Below, piece after piece: positions 37,447 to 46,084 of a stretch of 64,000 nucleotides of DNA. Under the pieces are notes generated by a model that was given only the letters and a program-made list of their open reading frames with translations, was not told the DNA's origin and did not search any database. The DNA comes from Curtobacterium sp. MCPF17_052. GTDB taxonomy: Bacteria > Actinomycetota > Actinomycetes > Actinomycetales > Microbacteriaceae. Numbering within the stretch: position 1 is the first letter of the stretch; every line of letters starts with the position of its first letter. The stretch is taken from assembly GCF_003234085.1 (NCBI RefSeq), contig NZ_QKSD01000009.1, forward strand, positions 1 through 64,000, in the 5' to 3' direction. Position numbers and translations under genes: made by a program.

Positions 37447-38175
37447 TCAGCGACCATCGCCGTCGGGGTCGATGCCGGAGTCGAGCCCCGGCAGGATCCC
37501 GTCCTCGACGGCACGCCGGAGCAGATCGACCTTGGTCGGGGCGGGGCGACCCACCTCGACGTACTTCACGCGGATGCGGTCCAGGTACTCCCGGGCCGTC
37601 GAGTACCCGATGCCGAGCTGCTGCGCCGCCAGCTTGAGCGGCAGGCCCGAGGCGTACAGGTGCAGGATCTCGCGTTCGCGACGCCCGAGCTGGGCCTTCG
37701 CGAAGTCGCGGTCCGCGTCGATGGCGCTCGCCCACTCGAGGTTGTTGAGCACGTCACCCCGCGCCACGGTCGCGACGGCGGCCATCACGGTCTTCGTCGC
37801 GGACGACTTCGGGATGACGCCGGCAGCCCCTGCTGCCAGTGCCTCCCGCACGTTCGCGACGCGGTCGGCGATGCTGTGCACGAGCACGGCCGAACCGGTG
37901 CCCTGCACGCCCTTGACGTTCTCGGTCACCGTCGAGCCGTCACCCAGCGACAGGTCGAGGACGACGACGTCGACCTCGCGCCCGCCGAGTTGGGCGATGT
38001 ACTCCGGGACGCTCGCGGCGGTGAGGACCACCTCGAACCCCTCGTTCTGGCAGGCGGCCTGGATCCCCAGTCGGACGGACTCGTGGTCGTCGACGATGGC
38101 GACCCGGACCGGCCGGGTCTCGAGACCGGCAGTCCCTGTCGTGCCGGTCGATGTGCTGGTGGTCGTGTCTCCCAC
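37447..38175 (-). CDS. LuxR-family response regulator
   Basis: A 242-residue two-domain regulator. The receiver domain starts VRVAIVDDHESVRLG with the acidic pair Asp29-Asp30, phospho-acceptor Asp74 in VVVLDLSLGDG, Ser at VLVHS and Lys in VIPKSS. The C-terminal HTH is LGRREREILHLYASGLPLKLAAQQLGIG type near 165-225. The GTG start, with GAGAGG upstream, adds a Thr-rich lead of 22 residues; a later start at the receiver is possible. It heads the three-gene kinase operon. Targets unknown. Confidence 0.88.
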   Translation of the reverse strand: MGDTTTSTSTGTTGTAGLETRPVRVAIVDDHESVRLGIQAACQNEGFEVVLTAASVPEYIAQLGGREVDVVVLDLSLGDGSTVTENVKGVQGTGSAVLVHSIADRVANVREALAAGAAGVIPKSSATKTVMAAVATVARGDVLNNLEWASAIDADRDFAKAQLGRREREILHLYASGLPLKLAAQQLGIGYSTAREYLDRIRVKYVEVGRPAPTKVDLLRRAVEDGILPGLDSGIDPDGDGR

Positions 38176-38302
38176 GGTTGCCTCTCGTTCCGACAGCGCG
38201 CCGGGCCCTGATCCCGGTTGCCGTCGCCACCAAGGATACCCAGGTCAACCTCAGCTTCGTACCCCGCAGCGGAACCCGGCGGAGCCGACCACCCGCCGGG
38301 GC

Positions 38303-39562
38303 TCAGGCGACCGGCACCAGCCGCGCCACGGCCTCCAGGTGGTGGGTGTGCGGGAACAGGTCGAAGGCGCGGAGTGCCTCCAGGCGGTACCCGAGATCCG
38401 CGAACGTCGCGACGTCGCGCGCCAGGGCGACGGGGTCGCAGGCGACGTACACGACCTGGGCCGGCTGCAGCGCAGCGATCGACACGACGACCTCACGGCC
38501 GGCACCGGACCGGGGCGGGTCCAGCACGATCGTGCCGGCGCGGAAGCGCTCGCGCTCCGGACGGGAGGCCGACTCGACGGTCCGGGACAGCCACCGGTCG
38601 ACACGGCCGGTCTCGGCACGGGCACCGATCCACTCGGACAGGTTCTCGAGCGCGTGCTCGGTCGCGCGGGTCGCACTCTCGACGCTCGTCACGCGGGCGC
38701 GCGGCCCGACGACGTCGGCGAGGGCCGCGGCGAGCAGCCCGACGCCGCCGTAGAGGTCGAGGTGCTGGCCCTCCGGGTCGAGGCGCTCACGATCGACCAG
38801 GTCCTGCACCGCGGCGGTGAGGACGGCGGGAGCCTGCCGGTGCACCTGCCAGAAGCCGTCGTCGTCCACGTCGAAGGTCCGTTCGCCGACGACCTCCTGC
38901 ACGACCGTCGGGCGCTGGGCGTCGATGACCAGGCGCGCGCCGCCGGAGCCGCTCGGGCTGAGGACGTCGACGACCTCGGCGCCGGGCATCGAACCGCGGC
39001 CGAGCGGCGCTGAGCCCTGCACGGTGGCGGTGGCCAGCGGGAGCGAGGTGACCGGGACGACGGTGTGCGACCGGGCGGCGAACGGTCCGGGCGTGCCGTC
39101 GGCGTCGACGTGCAGGCGGACCCGGGTGCGCCAGCCGAGGCCGTTCGACTCGTCGTCGCCGGGTGCGGCCTCGACGACGACCGGCGCGCCGAGCACGGCG
39201 TCGAGGTCGATGCGGCCGAACCGGGAGAACGAGTCGACGAGCACGTCGCGCTTGAGGGTCCGCTGGTGGGCGAGGGCGATGTGCCCGAACTCCGCACCAC
39301 CGGGGCGCACGGCGGGGTCGCGGTCCAGGCCGGCCTCGGGCCAGACGTGGTCCACCCGGTGCTCGCTCGGTTCGAGGACCTGCACGGTGTCGGCGCGCCA
39401 GAACGACTTCTTCCGGTCCTCCGTCACCCGGGCCACGACCCGCTCCCCGGGGATCGCGTCCGTGACGAACACCACGCGCCCCTCGTGCCGTGCCACCGAG
39501 ATGCCGCCGTGGGCGATCCCGGTGACGTCGAGTTCGAGCAGTGTGCCGACGGATTCACCCAT
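38303..39562 (-). CDS. TrmA/RumA-family RNA methyltransferase
   Basis: A 419-residue class I SAM-dependent enzyme, probably methylating C5 of uridine in tRNA or rRNA. An N-terminal TRAM-like beta domain (LLELDVTGIAHGGISVARHEG) precedes the catalytic part, with LDLYGGVGLLAAAL (SAM loop), IVLDPPRSGAGREV and VYVACDPVALARDV, the last holding the catalytic cysteine. No four-cysteine iron-sulfur cluster motif is obvious, unlike RumA. It is divergent from maf with only 14 bases between start codons, so their promoters must overlap coding sequence. Confidence 0.9.
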   Translation of the reverse strand: MGESVGTLLELDVTGIAHGGISVARHEGRVVFVTDAIPGERVVARVTEDRKKSFWRADTVQVLEPSEHRVDHVWPEAGLDRDPAVRPGGAEFGHIALAHQRTLKRDVLVDSFSRFGRIDLDAVLGAPVVVEAAPGDDESNGLGWRTRVRLHVDADGTPGPFAARSHTVVPVTSLPLATATVQGSAPLGRGSMPGAEVVDVLSPSGSGGARLVIDAQRPTVVQEVVGERTFDVDDDGFWQVHRQAPAVLTAAVQDLVDRERLDPEGQHLDLYGGVGLLAAALADVVGPRARVTSVESATRATEHALENLSEWIGARAETGRVDRWLSRTVESASRPERERFRAGTIVLDPPRSGAGREVVVSIAALQPAQVVYVACDPVALARDVATFADLGYRLEALRAFDLFPHTHHLEAVARLVPVA

Positions 39563-39576
39563 GGTTCGATGTTCCC

Positions 39577-40350
39577 ATGCGTCTGTACCTCGCGAGCACC
39601 TCCCCCGCCCGTCGCGCGCTCCTGGCGCAGTCCGGGATCGAACCGGTGCTCGTCTCGCCGGGGGTCGACGAGGACGCGGTGGCGGCCACCGAGCAGGACC
39701 GACTCGGTCGCGGACTCACCGGACCGGAACTCGTCTCGCTGCTCGCGGTCGCGAAGGCGACGGCGGTCGCGGACGGGCGCGTCGAGCTGGCGGACGGCAC
39801 CGACACCGGCCTCGACGGCATCGTCTTCGGCGGCGACTCCGCCTTCGAGGTCGACGGGGTGCTGTACGGCAAGCCGCACGACCCGGAGGTGGCCCGCGAG
39901 CGGTGGCGGCAGATGCTCGCCGCGGGCGGCGGCACGCTGTGGAGCGGGCACTGCGTCGTCGACCGGCGCGCCGGGGTCGGGGTGACCGCTGCCGGGACGG
40001 GAGGCGCGGGACGGGCTGGTGACGCGCCTCCCGTCCGCCCCGTGGGCGACCTGGGGCCGGTCGCACCGGGCGGTTCCGCACTCGTCGTGGACGGTGACCG
40101 GGTCGTCGCGGTGGACAGCGCCGTGCTGACGTTCGCCGACGACATGACGCCCGCGGAGATCGACGCGTACGTCGCGACCGGCGAACCGCTCGAGGTCGCC
40201 GGCGCGTTCACGATCGACGGTCGCGCCGCCGCCTTCATCACGCGCATCGACGGAGCACCCTCGGCCGTCGTCGGTCTGTCGCTGCCGATGCTGCGGTCGA
40301 TGCTCCTGCGGGGGTTCGGGATCGCCTGGCACGACCTCTGGACACGGTAG
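39577..40350 (+). CDS. maf: Maf-type nucleotide pyrophosphatase with an internal insert
   Basis: A 257-residue member of the Maf/Ham1 fold that hydrolyses non-canonical or excess nucleoside triphosphates. LYLASTSPARRALLAQ at 3-18, FGGDSAFEVDGVLYGKP and MTPAEIDAYVATGEPLEVAGAF are the family motifs. Usual length is about 200-215. The extra 40 or so residues fall between GHCVVDRRAG and the TFADDMT strand and are Gly/Ala/Pro/Val-rich. Part of this insert is encoded by a palindromic repeat (39995-40036) that also occurs between rfbD and a GT4 gene. Maf next to accA is typical of actinobacteria. Confidence 0.92.
   Translation: MRLYLASTSPARRALLAQSGIEPVLVSPGVDEDAVAATEQDRLGRGLTGPELVSLLAVAKATAVADGRVELADGTDTGLDGIVFGGDSAFEVDGVLYGKPHDPEVARERWRQMLAAGGGTLWSGHCVVDRRAGVGVTAAGTGGAGRAGDAPPVRPVGDLGPVAPGGSALVVDGDRVVAVDSAVLTFADDMTPAEIDAYVATGEPLEVAGAFTIDGRAAAFITRIDGAPSAVVGLSLPMLRSMLLRGFGIAWHDLWTR
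39995..40036. repeat. Palindromic repeat element inserted in frame in maf
   Basis: GGACGGGAGGCGCG and its exact reverse complement flank a 14-base centre. Arms and centre length match the 40-bp palindrome at 21674-21713, with identical 13-base arms. In the maf frame it encodes GTGGAGRAGDAPPV, a part of the protein that normal Maf proteins lack. Confidence 0.8.
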
Positions 40351-40452
40351 GAGCCCGCCGGCGCGCTCGCCACCTCCACGCCTGTAGACATCCACCTGCT
40401 GCACGCGGTGTTTCTTGTGGATGGCGGTCAAAACACGGCACTGGCGCACGAA

Positions 40453-40458
40453 TACGCT
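40453..40458 (+). promoter_or_regulatory. Leaderless-type -10 hexamer TACGCT for accA
   Basis: TACGCT ends eight bases before the ATG of the biotin carboxylase gene. No ribosome site is present, so the transcript probably has no leader or a very short one. Confidence 0.5.
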
Positions 40459-40466
40459 GATGTCCC

Positions 40467-42242
40467 ATGACCCGCATCAGCAAGGTCCTCATCGCGAACC
40501 GCGGCGAGATCGCCGTCCGCATCATCCGAGCGGCCCGCGATGCGGGCAAGGCCTCGGTTGCGGTGTACGCCGACCAGGACCGTGACGCCCTGCACGCCCG
40601 CCTCGCCGACGAGGCCTACGCGCTGAACGGCACCACGAGCGCCGACACCTACCTGGTCATCGAGAAGATCATCTCGGTCGCCCGACGCTCCGGTGCCGAC
40701 GCCGTGCACCCCGGGTACGGCTTCCTCGCCGAGAACGCCGACTTCGCGCGCGCCGTCATCGACGCCGGGCTCACCTGGATCGGGCCGTCGCCCGACTCGA
40801 TCGAGCGTCTCGGCGACAAGGTCTCCGCACGGCACGTGGCCGAGAAGGTCGGCGCACCCCTCGCCCCCGGCACGATCGAGCCGGTGCAGGACGTGTCCGA
40901 GGTCGTCGCCTTCGCCGACGAGGTCGGGCTGCCCGTCGCGATCAAGGCCGCCTTCGGTGGCGGTGGCCGTGGCCTGAAGGTGGCGCGGGACCGGGCCTCC
41001 ATCCCCGAGTTGTTCGAGTCCGCCACACGCGAGGCCATCGCCGCGTTCGGCCGAGGCGAGTGCTTCGTCGAGAAGTACCTCGACAAGCCGCGGCACGTCG
41101 AGACCCAGTGCCTCGCGGACGAGCACGGCAACGTCGTCGTCGTGTCCACACGCGACTGCTCGCTGCAGCGACGCCACCAGAAGCTCGTCGAGGAAGCACC
41201 GGCGCCGTACCTCACCGAGGCGCAGCAGACCCTGCTGTACGAGTCGTCGAAGGCGATCCTCCGCGAGGTCGGCTACGTCGGTGCCGGTACCTGCGAGTTC
41301 CTCATCGGCGCCGACGGCACGGTCTCGTTCCTCGAGGTCAACACGCGCCTTCAGGTCGAGCACTGCGTCTCCGAGGAGGTCACCGGCATCGACCTCGTCC
41401 GCGAGCAGTTCCGCATCGCCGAGGGCGGCACGCTCGACTACGCCGACCCGACCCCGCGCGGCCACTCGTTCGAGTTCCGCATCAACGGCGAGGACCCGGG
41501 CCGCAACTTCTTCCCCGCGCCGGGCCCCGTCCACGTGTTCAACGCACCGTCCGGCCCCGGCGTCCGGGTCGACTCCGGCGTGGTGTCCGGCGACGTCGTC
41601 TCGGGCTCGTTCGACTCGATGCTCGCGAAGCTCATCGTCACCGGTTCCACGCGTGCAGAGGCGCTCGAGCGCTCCCGCCGTGCCCTCGCCGAGTTCGAGG
41701 TCGCCGGCCTGCCGACGGTCATCCCGTTCCACCGTGCCGTCGTCGCGGACCCCGCGTTCGCCACCGACGACGAGACGCCGTTCTCGGTCTACACGCAGTG
41801 GATCGAGACCGACTTCGTGAACGACATCCCGGCCTGGAGCGGTTCCCCCGAGGAACTGCCCGCGCCGGGCGAGCGCGAGAGCGTCGTCGTCGAGGTGCAG
41901 GGCAAGCGCATCGAGGTGACCATGCCCTCCATCGTCGGTGGTGGTGCCGGCGGCGCGCGTCGTCCGTCCGGCCCGTCCGCTCCGCCGAAGCGTCGGTCCT
42001 CCGGCGTCAAGGGTGGCCGTGCGGCGTCCGGCTCCTCGGTCGCGTCGCCGATGCAGGCCACCGTGGTGAAGCTCGCGGTCGCCGAGGGTGACACCGTGGT
42101 GAAGGGCGACCTGCTCGTCGTCCTCGAGGCCATGAAGATGGAGCAGCCCGTCCAGGCGCACAAGGACGGCATCGTCACCGGGCTGAACGCCCCCGTCGGC
42201 CAGACGGTCTCCTCGGGCCACGTCCTGCTCGAGCTCGCGTAG
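40467..42242 (+). CDS. accA: Acyl-CoA carboxylase alpha subunit (biotin carboxylase and carrier)
   Basis: A 591-residue AccA3/PccA-type subunit. The biotin carboxylase domain has [19 protein letters not shown] at 5-23, [14 protein letters not shown], the ATP-grasp glycine loop [13 protein letters not shown] and [15 protein letters not shown] Gly/Ser/Pro/Lys hinge (about 480-515) leads to a carrier domain with the biotin lysine in EAMKMEQP near 555. It loads CO2 on biotin for transfer by the AccD subunit encoded 8 kb upstream; BirA encoded there attaches the biotin. A hairpin and 7-bp repeats follow its stop. Confidence 0.96.
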   Translation: MTRISKVLIANRGEIAVRIIRAARDAGKASVAVYADQDRDALHARLADEAYALNGTTSADTYLVIEKIISVARRSGADAVHPGYGFLAENADFARAVIDAGLTWIGPSPDSIERLGDKVSARHVAEKVGAPLAPGTIEPVQDVSEVVAFADEVGLPVAIKAAFGGGGRGLKVARDRASIPELFESATREAIAAFGRGECFVEKYLDKPRHVETQCLADEHGNVVVVSTRDCSLQRRHQKLVEEAPAPYLTEAQQTLLYESSKAILREVGYVGAGTCEFLIGADGTVSFLEVNTRLQVEHCVSEEVTGIDLVREQFRIAEGGTLDYADPTPRGHSFEFRINGEDPGRNFFPAPGPVHVFNAPSGPGVRVDSGVVSGDVVSGSFDSMLAKLIVTGSTRAEALERSRRALAEFEVAGLPTVIPFHRAVVADPAFATDDETPFSVYTQWIETDFVNDIPAWSGSPEELPAPGERESVVVEVQGKRIEVTMPSIVGGGAGGARRPSGPSAPPKRRSSGVKGGRAASGSSVASPMQATVVKLAVAEGDTVVKGDLLVVLEAMKMEQPVQAHKDGIVTGLNAPVGQTVSSGHVLLELA

Positions 42243-42250
42243 CGGGCGCC

Positions 42251-42306
42251 CGGCGCGCGGCGCGCGGCGCGCGGCGTCCGGCGCGCGGCGCCCGGCGCCC
42301 GGCGCC
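42251..42306. repeat. Eight 7-bp tandem repeats CGGCGCS
   Basis: Eight successive heptamers of the form CGGCGCG, CGGCGCC or CGGCGTC lie just after the accA stop. The seven-base period excludes coding use. They adjoin the hairpin at 42317. Confidence 0.9.
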
Positions 42307-42316
42307 GATCGGCTGC

Positions 42317-42376
42317 GCACAACAGAAACCGCCTCGAACCACGGCTTCCCGCGGTTCGAGGCGGTTCCTGTTGTGC
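42317..42376. terminator. Large hairpin between accA and the convergent DUF559 gene
   Basis: Two 24-base arms, GCACAACAG to CGAACC and its reverse complement with one mismatch, enclose a 12-base centre. It lies between two convergent stops, so it can serve as a bidirectional terminator. The same outer arm, GCACAACAGGAACC, recurs in the hairpin at 43463. Confidence 0.75.
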
Positions 42377-42405
42377 GGCGCCAGGTGGAACCAGCGGACG
42401 CAGCG

Positions 42406-43356
42406 TCAGCGGATCCGGCGGAAACGTCGGGTCTCGAGCGGGAGGCCCAGCCCCAGCAGCAGCGCTCGGAGCCGCTTCGTGTCCCGCGTCTCCGGCCACC
42501 CGAACCGACCGAGTCGACGGACGTCGGACACGCGGCGGAGCCGGTCCTCGCGGCGCTTCTCCTGGAGGAGGACGTCCTCCGCGGTGAGGCCCGCGGCGCG
42601 CAGGGCCGGGTCCCGGTACTTCGCGGCACCGTCGAACTCGAGGACGACGCCGTGGTCGGGGAACCAGAAGTCGACCCGCGCCACGAAGCCCGCCGCGTCG
42701 TGGAACTCGGTCTGGAGTTCGGGCCGTGGCGCTCCGAGCTCGTCCAACGCCACACGGGCGATCGACTCCCCCACCGAGCCACTGCGTGGGTCGGCGAACC
42801 CGATCGCGAAGCGTGCACGGTCCCGGCCGTGCACGGCCCTCTTGGCGTCCAGCTCAGCTCGGAGCGTCGATCGGTCGACACCGCGCTGGAGCGCGACGTC
42901 GAGGACGGGCACGGAACGTCGGAGGTCCTGCGTGAGCGCGATGTCGACGACGGTGCTCCGGAGGTCCGTGACCGGCCGGCCCGAGGACGCCCGGGCGATA
43001 CCCAGCGACCGGCCCTTCCCGGGGTGCTTCCGCAGCAGCCGGAGGGACTGGGACGTCTCCCGCTCGGGATCGATGACGTCGACGACCTCGGGGAACTCAC
43101 CGCTCCAGGGCAGCCCGTGCAGGGCGAGGGCTGACACGTGGGACAGCACGAGGCGCGGAGCGATCAACTCGTCGACCGCGTCGATCCGAGCGAGATGGCG
43201 GACGCGGGCGTCGGCCGTCCGCCAACGCTCGGCGTCGACGAACCTGCCGGGTGCGAGCCGGACGAGTGCGCCCCGGTCGGCTGCTGCGACGAGGTCCCGA
43301 CCGCGACGGCCGGTGGGGTCGACGCTCCCACCCCTGATGATCTCGAGTCGTTGCAT
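42406..43356 (-). CDS. AbiEi-like/DUF559 nuclease-fold protein
   Basis: A 316-residue protein. The N-terminal 110 residues resemble AbiEi-type winged-helix proteins (AADRGALVRLAPGRFVDAE, then LSHVSALALHGLPW). The C-terminal 110 residues match DUF559, a Vsr/PD-(D/E)XK-like endonuclease fold: VARVDFWFPDHGVVLEFDG with the D-X-E-X-D core, then a lysine in AAKYRD. It may cut or nick DNA, or act as a toxin-like defence gene; no partner antitoxin or methylase is adjacent. ATG with GTGAGG eight bases upstream. Two matching hairpins and repeats bracket the gene. Confidence 0.75.
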   Translation of the reverse strand: MQRLEIIRGGSVDPTGRRGRDLVAAADRGALVRLAPGRFVDAERWRTADARVRHLARIDAVDELIAPRLVLSHVSALALHGLPWSGEFPEVVDVIDPERETSQSLRLLRKHPGKGRSLGIARASSGRPVTDLRSTVVDIALTQDLRRSVPVLDVALQRGVDRSTLRAELDAKRAVHGRDRARFAIGFADPRSGSVGESIARVALDELGAPRPELQTEFHDAAGFVARVDFWFPDHGVVLEFDGAAKYRDPALRAAGLTAEDVLLQEKRREDRLRRVSDVRRLGRFGWPETRDTKRLRALLLGLGLPLETRRFRRIR

Positions 43357-43462
43357 CTCCGCAGCCTCACGGACGCCGCCCGCCGCCGCAGGGCGTTCGC
43401 CGACCCTGTGGACGACCGCGCTGGCGCCCGCTGTCGTGCAGGAGCCCGGTTCCGACTGACGC

Positions 43463-43523
43463 CGCACAACAGGAACCCGCTCGAACCGCGGGATGCAGCG
43501 GCGCGAGCGGGTTCCTGTTGTGC
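43463..43523. terminator. Large hairpin between the phosphohexomutase and DUF559 genes
   Basis: Exact 20-base arms beginning GCACAACAGGAACCCGCTCG enclose a 21-base centre. On the minus strand it follows the phosphohexomutase stop and precedes the DUF559 gene, so it may stop the salvage operon. Its outer 14 bases match the hairpin at 42317 apart from one base. Confidence 0.75.
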
Positions 43524-43526
43524 GCA

Positions 43527-43600
43527 GGCGGCGGCGCAGCGCGGCGGCGCGGCGCGGCGGCGCGGCGCGGCGGCGCGGCGCCGCGGCGGCGCTGCGGCGC
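43527..43600. repeat. 13-bp G+C-only tandem repeat
   Basis: Three copies of GCGCGGCGGCGCG with decayed flanks lie between the hairpin at 43463 and the phosphohexomutase stop. Pure G/C composition and a 13-bp period indicate slippage, not coding. Confidence 0.8.
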
Positions 43601-43601
43601 C

Positions 43602-45233
43602 CTACGAGACCAGCGGGCGGACGGCCGCGGCCAAGCGGTCGGCCAGCGCGGTGGCTTCGGCGGAGGTCCCAGCGACGGTGTCGATGTAGACCTTCACCTT
43701 CGGCTCGGTACCACTCGGGCGGACGATGACCCGGGCGCCACCGTCGAGGTCGAAGCGCAGGATGTCCGACGGCGGGAAGCCCTCGACCCCGTCGAGGAAG
43801 TCCGTCACCGACGTGATCTCGACACCGCCGAGGTCCGTCGGGGTGGACGTCCGGAGCGACGCCATGATCTCCCCGATGCGTGACAGGTCGTCCACGCGTG
43901 TGGCCACCTGCCCGGAGGCGAAGGCTCCGAACCGCTCGGCGAACGCCTCGAGCTGGTCCGCGATGGTCTTGCCCTCGGCAGCGAGTTCGCTCGCCAGCGA
44001 CAGCAGCTCCAGTGCAGCGGAGATGCCGTCCTTGTCGCGGATGACCTGCGGGTCGACCAGGTACCCGAGCGCCTCTTCGTAGCCGAAGAGCAGGTCCGGC
44101 ACGCGGGACACCCACTTGAAGCCCGTCAGCGTGTCCCGGTGCCCGAGTCCGTACTGCTCGGCGACGCGTGCGAGTGCCGGCGAGCTGACGATCGACGCGG
44201 CCAGCACCCCGGTCACGCCGGCGTCGGCGGCTCGTTCGGCGGCGCGCCAGCCGAGGAGCCAGCCGACCTCGTTGCCGGCGAGACGCCGGTACGAGCCGGA
44301 GCCGTCCGGGATCGCGAGTGCCAGTCGGTCGGCGTCCGGGTCGTTCGCGATCACCAGGTCGGCGCCCACCGCGACGCCCCGGGCGATCGCCAGGTCCATG
44401 GCGCCCGGCTCCTCGGGGTTCGGGAACGAGACGGTCGGGAAGGCGCCGTCCGGCTCGATCTGCTCCGGCACGACGGCCGGCTCGCGGAAGCCCGCCTGCG
44501 CGAACACCGCGCGGGCGGTCTCCCACCCGACACCGTGCATGGCCGTGTAGACGACGGACGGCTGCGCCTCGGCCGGGAGGCCCGGGGCCGGTACGGTCGC
44601 AGCCGTCGCGTCCACGTAGGCCTGGACGAGCGACGCATCGGCGACGGTGTAGTCCGTCGCACGGGTGAGCGAGCGGATGTCCCCGGCTGAAACGACGTCG
44701 ATGGCGGCGGCGATCTCACCGTCGACCGGCGGCACGATCTGCGAGCCCTCGTCGTCCCCGCCGAGGTACACCTTGTAGCCGTTGTCCCGTGGCGGGTTGT
44801 GGCTCGCCGTCACCATGACGCCCGCGCCGACGCCGAGGTGCCGGACGGCGAACGCTACGAGCGGTGTCGGCAGCGCCGAGGGCAGCAGCGTCACGTCGAG
44901 ACCCAGGCCGCGCATGACCTCGGCCGAGTCCCGCGCGAAGACGTCCGAGTTGACGCGGCCGTCGTAGCCGATGACGACGCTGCGATCGCGGCCGGAGTCA
45001 ATGAGGAAGCGGGCGAGCCCCGCGGCGGCCTGCGTCACGACGACGCGGTTCATGCGGAGCGGACCCGCTCCGAGCTCGGCCCGGAGGCCCGCGGTGCCGA
45101 ACTCCAGCCGTCCGGCGAAGCGGGCTGCGAGCTCGTCGGTGTCCCCGGCGTCGACGAGCTGCTGGAGTTCGGCCCGGGTCTCGTCGTCGGGGTCCTGCTC
45201 GATCCAGGCCCTGGCGGTGTCGACGACGCTCAC
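43602..45233 (-). CDS. Phosphohexomutase (phosphoglucomutase/phosphomannomutase family)
   Basis: A 543-residue alpha-D-phosphohexomutase. The phosphoserine loop is VMVTASHNPPRDNGYKVY near 134-151, the metal site ANDPDADRLALA near 265-276, the sugar loop GYEEALGY and the phosphate-binding RPSGTEPKVKVY near the end. The longer length and its GTG overlap (four bases) with punA suit the PGM2/phosphopentomutase-like branch, which can turn (deoxy)ribose-1-phosphate into the 5-phosphate. It could therefore finish nucleoside breakdown or supply mannose-1-phosphate for manC. Confidence 0.88.
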   Translation of the reverse strand: MSVVDTARAWIEQDPDDETRAELQQLVDAGDTDELAARFAGRLEFGTAGLRAELGAGPLRMNRVVVTQAAAGLARFLIDSGRDRSVVIGYDGRVNSDVFARDSAEVMRGLGLDVTLLPSALPTPLVAFAVRHLGVGAGVMVTASHNPPRDNGYKVYLGGDDEGSQIVPPVDGEIAAAIDVVSAGDIRSLTRATDYTVADASLVQAYVDATAATVPAPGLPAEAQPSVVYTAMHGVGWETARAVFAQAGFREPAVVPEQIEPDGAFPTVSFPNPEEPGAMDLAIARGVAVGADLVIANDPDADRLALAIPDGSGSYRRLAGNEVGWLLGWRAAERAADAGVTGVLAASIVSSPALARVAEQYGLGHRDTLTGFKWVSRVPDLLFGYEEALGYLVDPQVIRDKDGISAALELLSLASELAAEGKTIADQLEAFAERFGAFASGQVATRVDDLSRIGEIMASLRTSTPTDLGGVEITSVTDFLDGVEGFPPSDILRFDLDGGARVIVRPSGTEPKVKVYIDTVAGTSAEATALADRLAAAVRPLVS

Positions 45234-46060
45234 AGTGCCGCCACCACGCGGGCGAGCAGGTCGGCGATGACCGGCTCGGCCTGCTTGCCGGCCTCGAGCA
45301 CCTCGGTGTGGGACAGCGGCGTCTTCTGGATGCCGGCTGCCAGGTTCGTGATGAGCGAGAAGCCGAGGATCTCCATGCCGGCCTGACGAGCGGCGATGGC
45401 CTCGAGCGCCGTCGACATGCCGACGATGTGTCCGCCGATCGCCTTCGCCATCTGGACCTCGGCCGGGGTCTCGTAGTGCGGGCCGCGGAACTGCGTGTAG
45501 ACGCCTTCGTCGAGGGACGGGTCGACGGACTTCGCGACCGCACGGAGGCGTGCCGAGTACAGGTCGGTCAGGTCGATGAACGTCGCGCCCTCGAGCGGGC
45601 TGTCCGCGGTCAGGTTGATGTGGTCGCTGATGAGGACCGGGGTGCCGGGCGTCCAGGTCTCCTTGATGCCCCCGGCACCGTTGGTGAGGACCATGACGGA
45701 GGCACCCGTGGCAGCGGCGGTCCGCACGCTGTGCACGACGCGACGCACGCCGTGGTTCTCGTAGTAGTGGGTCCGGGCACCGATGACGAGCGCGTGCCGT
45801 CCGTCGGCGAGACGGATCGACCGGACGGTGCCGGAGTGCCCGGGGACGGCCGAGGCACTGAACCCGGGGACGTCCGCCGCGGGGATCTCGGAGACGGTCT
45901 CCCCGAGCAGGTCGGCGGCCTTGCCCCAGCCGGAGCCGAGCGTCAGGGCGACGTCGTGGCGTTCGATGCCGGACCGCTCAGCGATGACTGCGGCGGCGTC
46001 GCGGGCCACGTCGAAGGGGTCGACGGCGGGGTCGTTCAGGGGGTTCTCGGTGCTGACCAT
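45230..46060 (-). CDS. punA: Purine nucleoside phosphorylase
   Basis: A 276-residue trimeric-type PNP that splits purine nucleosides with phosphate into base and (deoxy)ribose-1-phosphate. LTLGSGWGKAADLL at 40-53 binds phosphate, GARTHYYENHGVRRVVHSVR and LTNGAGGI form the base/ribose site, and GPHYETPAEVQM and GMSTALEAIAARQ near 200-225 are family signatures. ATG preceded by TACGAT at six bases suggests a leaderless message. It overlaps the mutase gene, which would use its product. Confidence 0.95.
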   Translation of the reverse strand: MVSTENPLNDPAVDPFDVARDAAAVIAERSGIERHDVALTLGSGWGKAADLLGETVSEIPAADVPGFSASAVPGHSGTVRSIRLADGRHALVIGARTHYYENHGVRRVVHSVRTAAATGASVMVLTNGAGGIKETWTPGTPVLISDHINLTADSPLEGATFIDLTDLYSARLRAVAKSVDPSLDEGVYTQFRGPHYETPAEVQMAKAIGGHIVGMSTALEAIAARQAGMEILGFSLITNLAAGIQKTPLSHTEVLEAGKQAEPVIADLLARVVAAL

Positions 46061-46066
46061 GCGCCG

Positions 46067-46072
46067 ATCGTA
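46067..46072 (-). promoter_or_regulatory. Leaderless-type -10 hexamer TACGAT for punA
   Basis: TACGAT on the minus strand ends six bases before the punA ATG in the 24-bp gap after the PTS IIB gene. Confidence 0.5.
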
Positions 46073-46084
46073 CCGGGCGGCCGG

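Noticed and set aside
38565..38590. Further copy of the GACGGGAGGC palindrome in the TrmA-family gene
   Set aside because: Only one arm is present, without the inverted partner at the right distance, and the segment is normal coding sequence.
42406..43523. Insertion sequence
   Set aside because: The bracketed gene is not a transposase and no target-site duplication could be seen outside the hairpins; kept only as a bracketed-cargo hypothesis.
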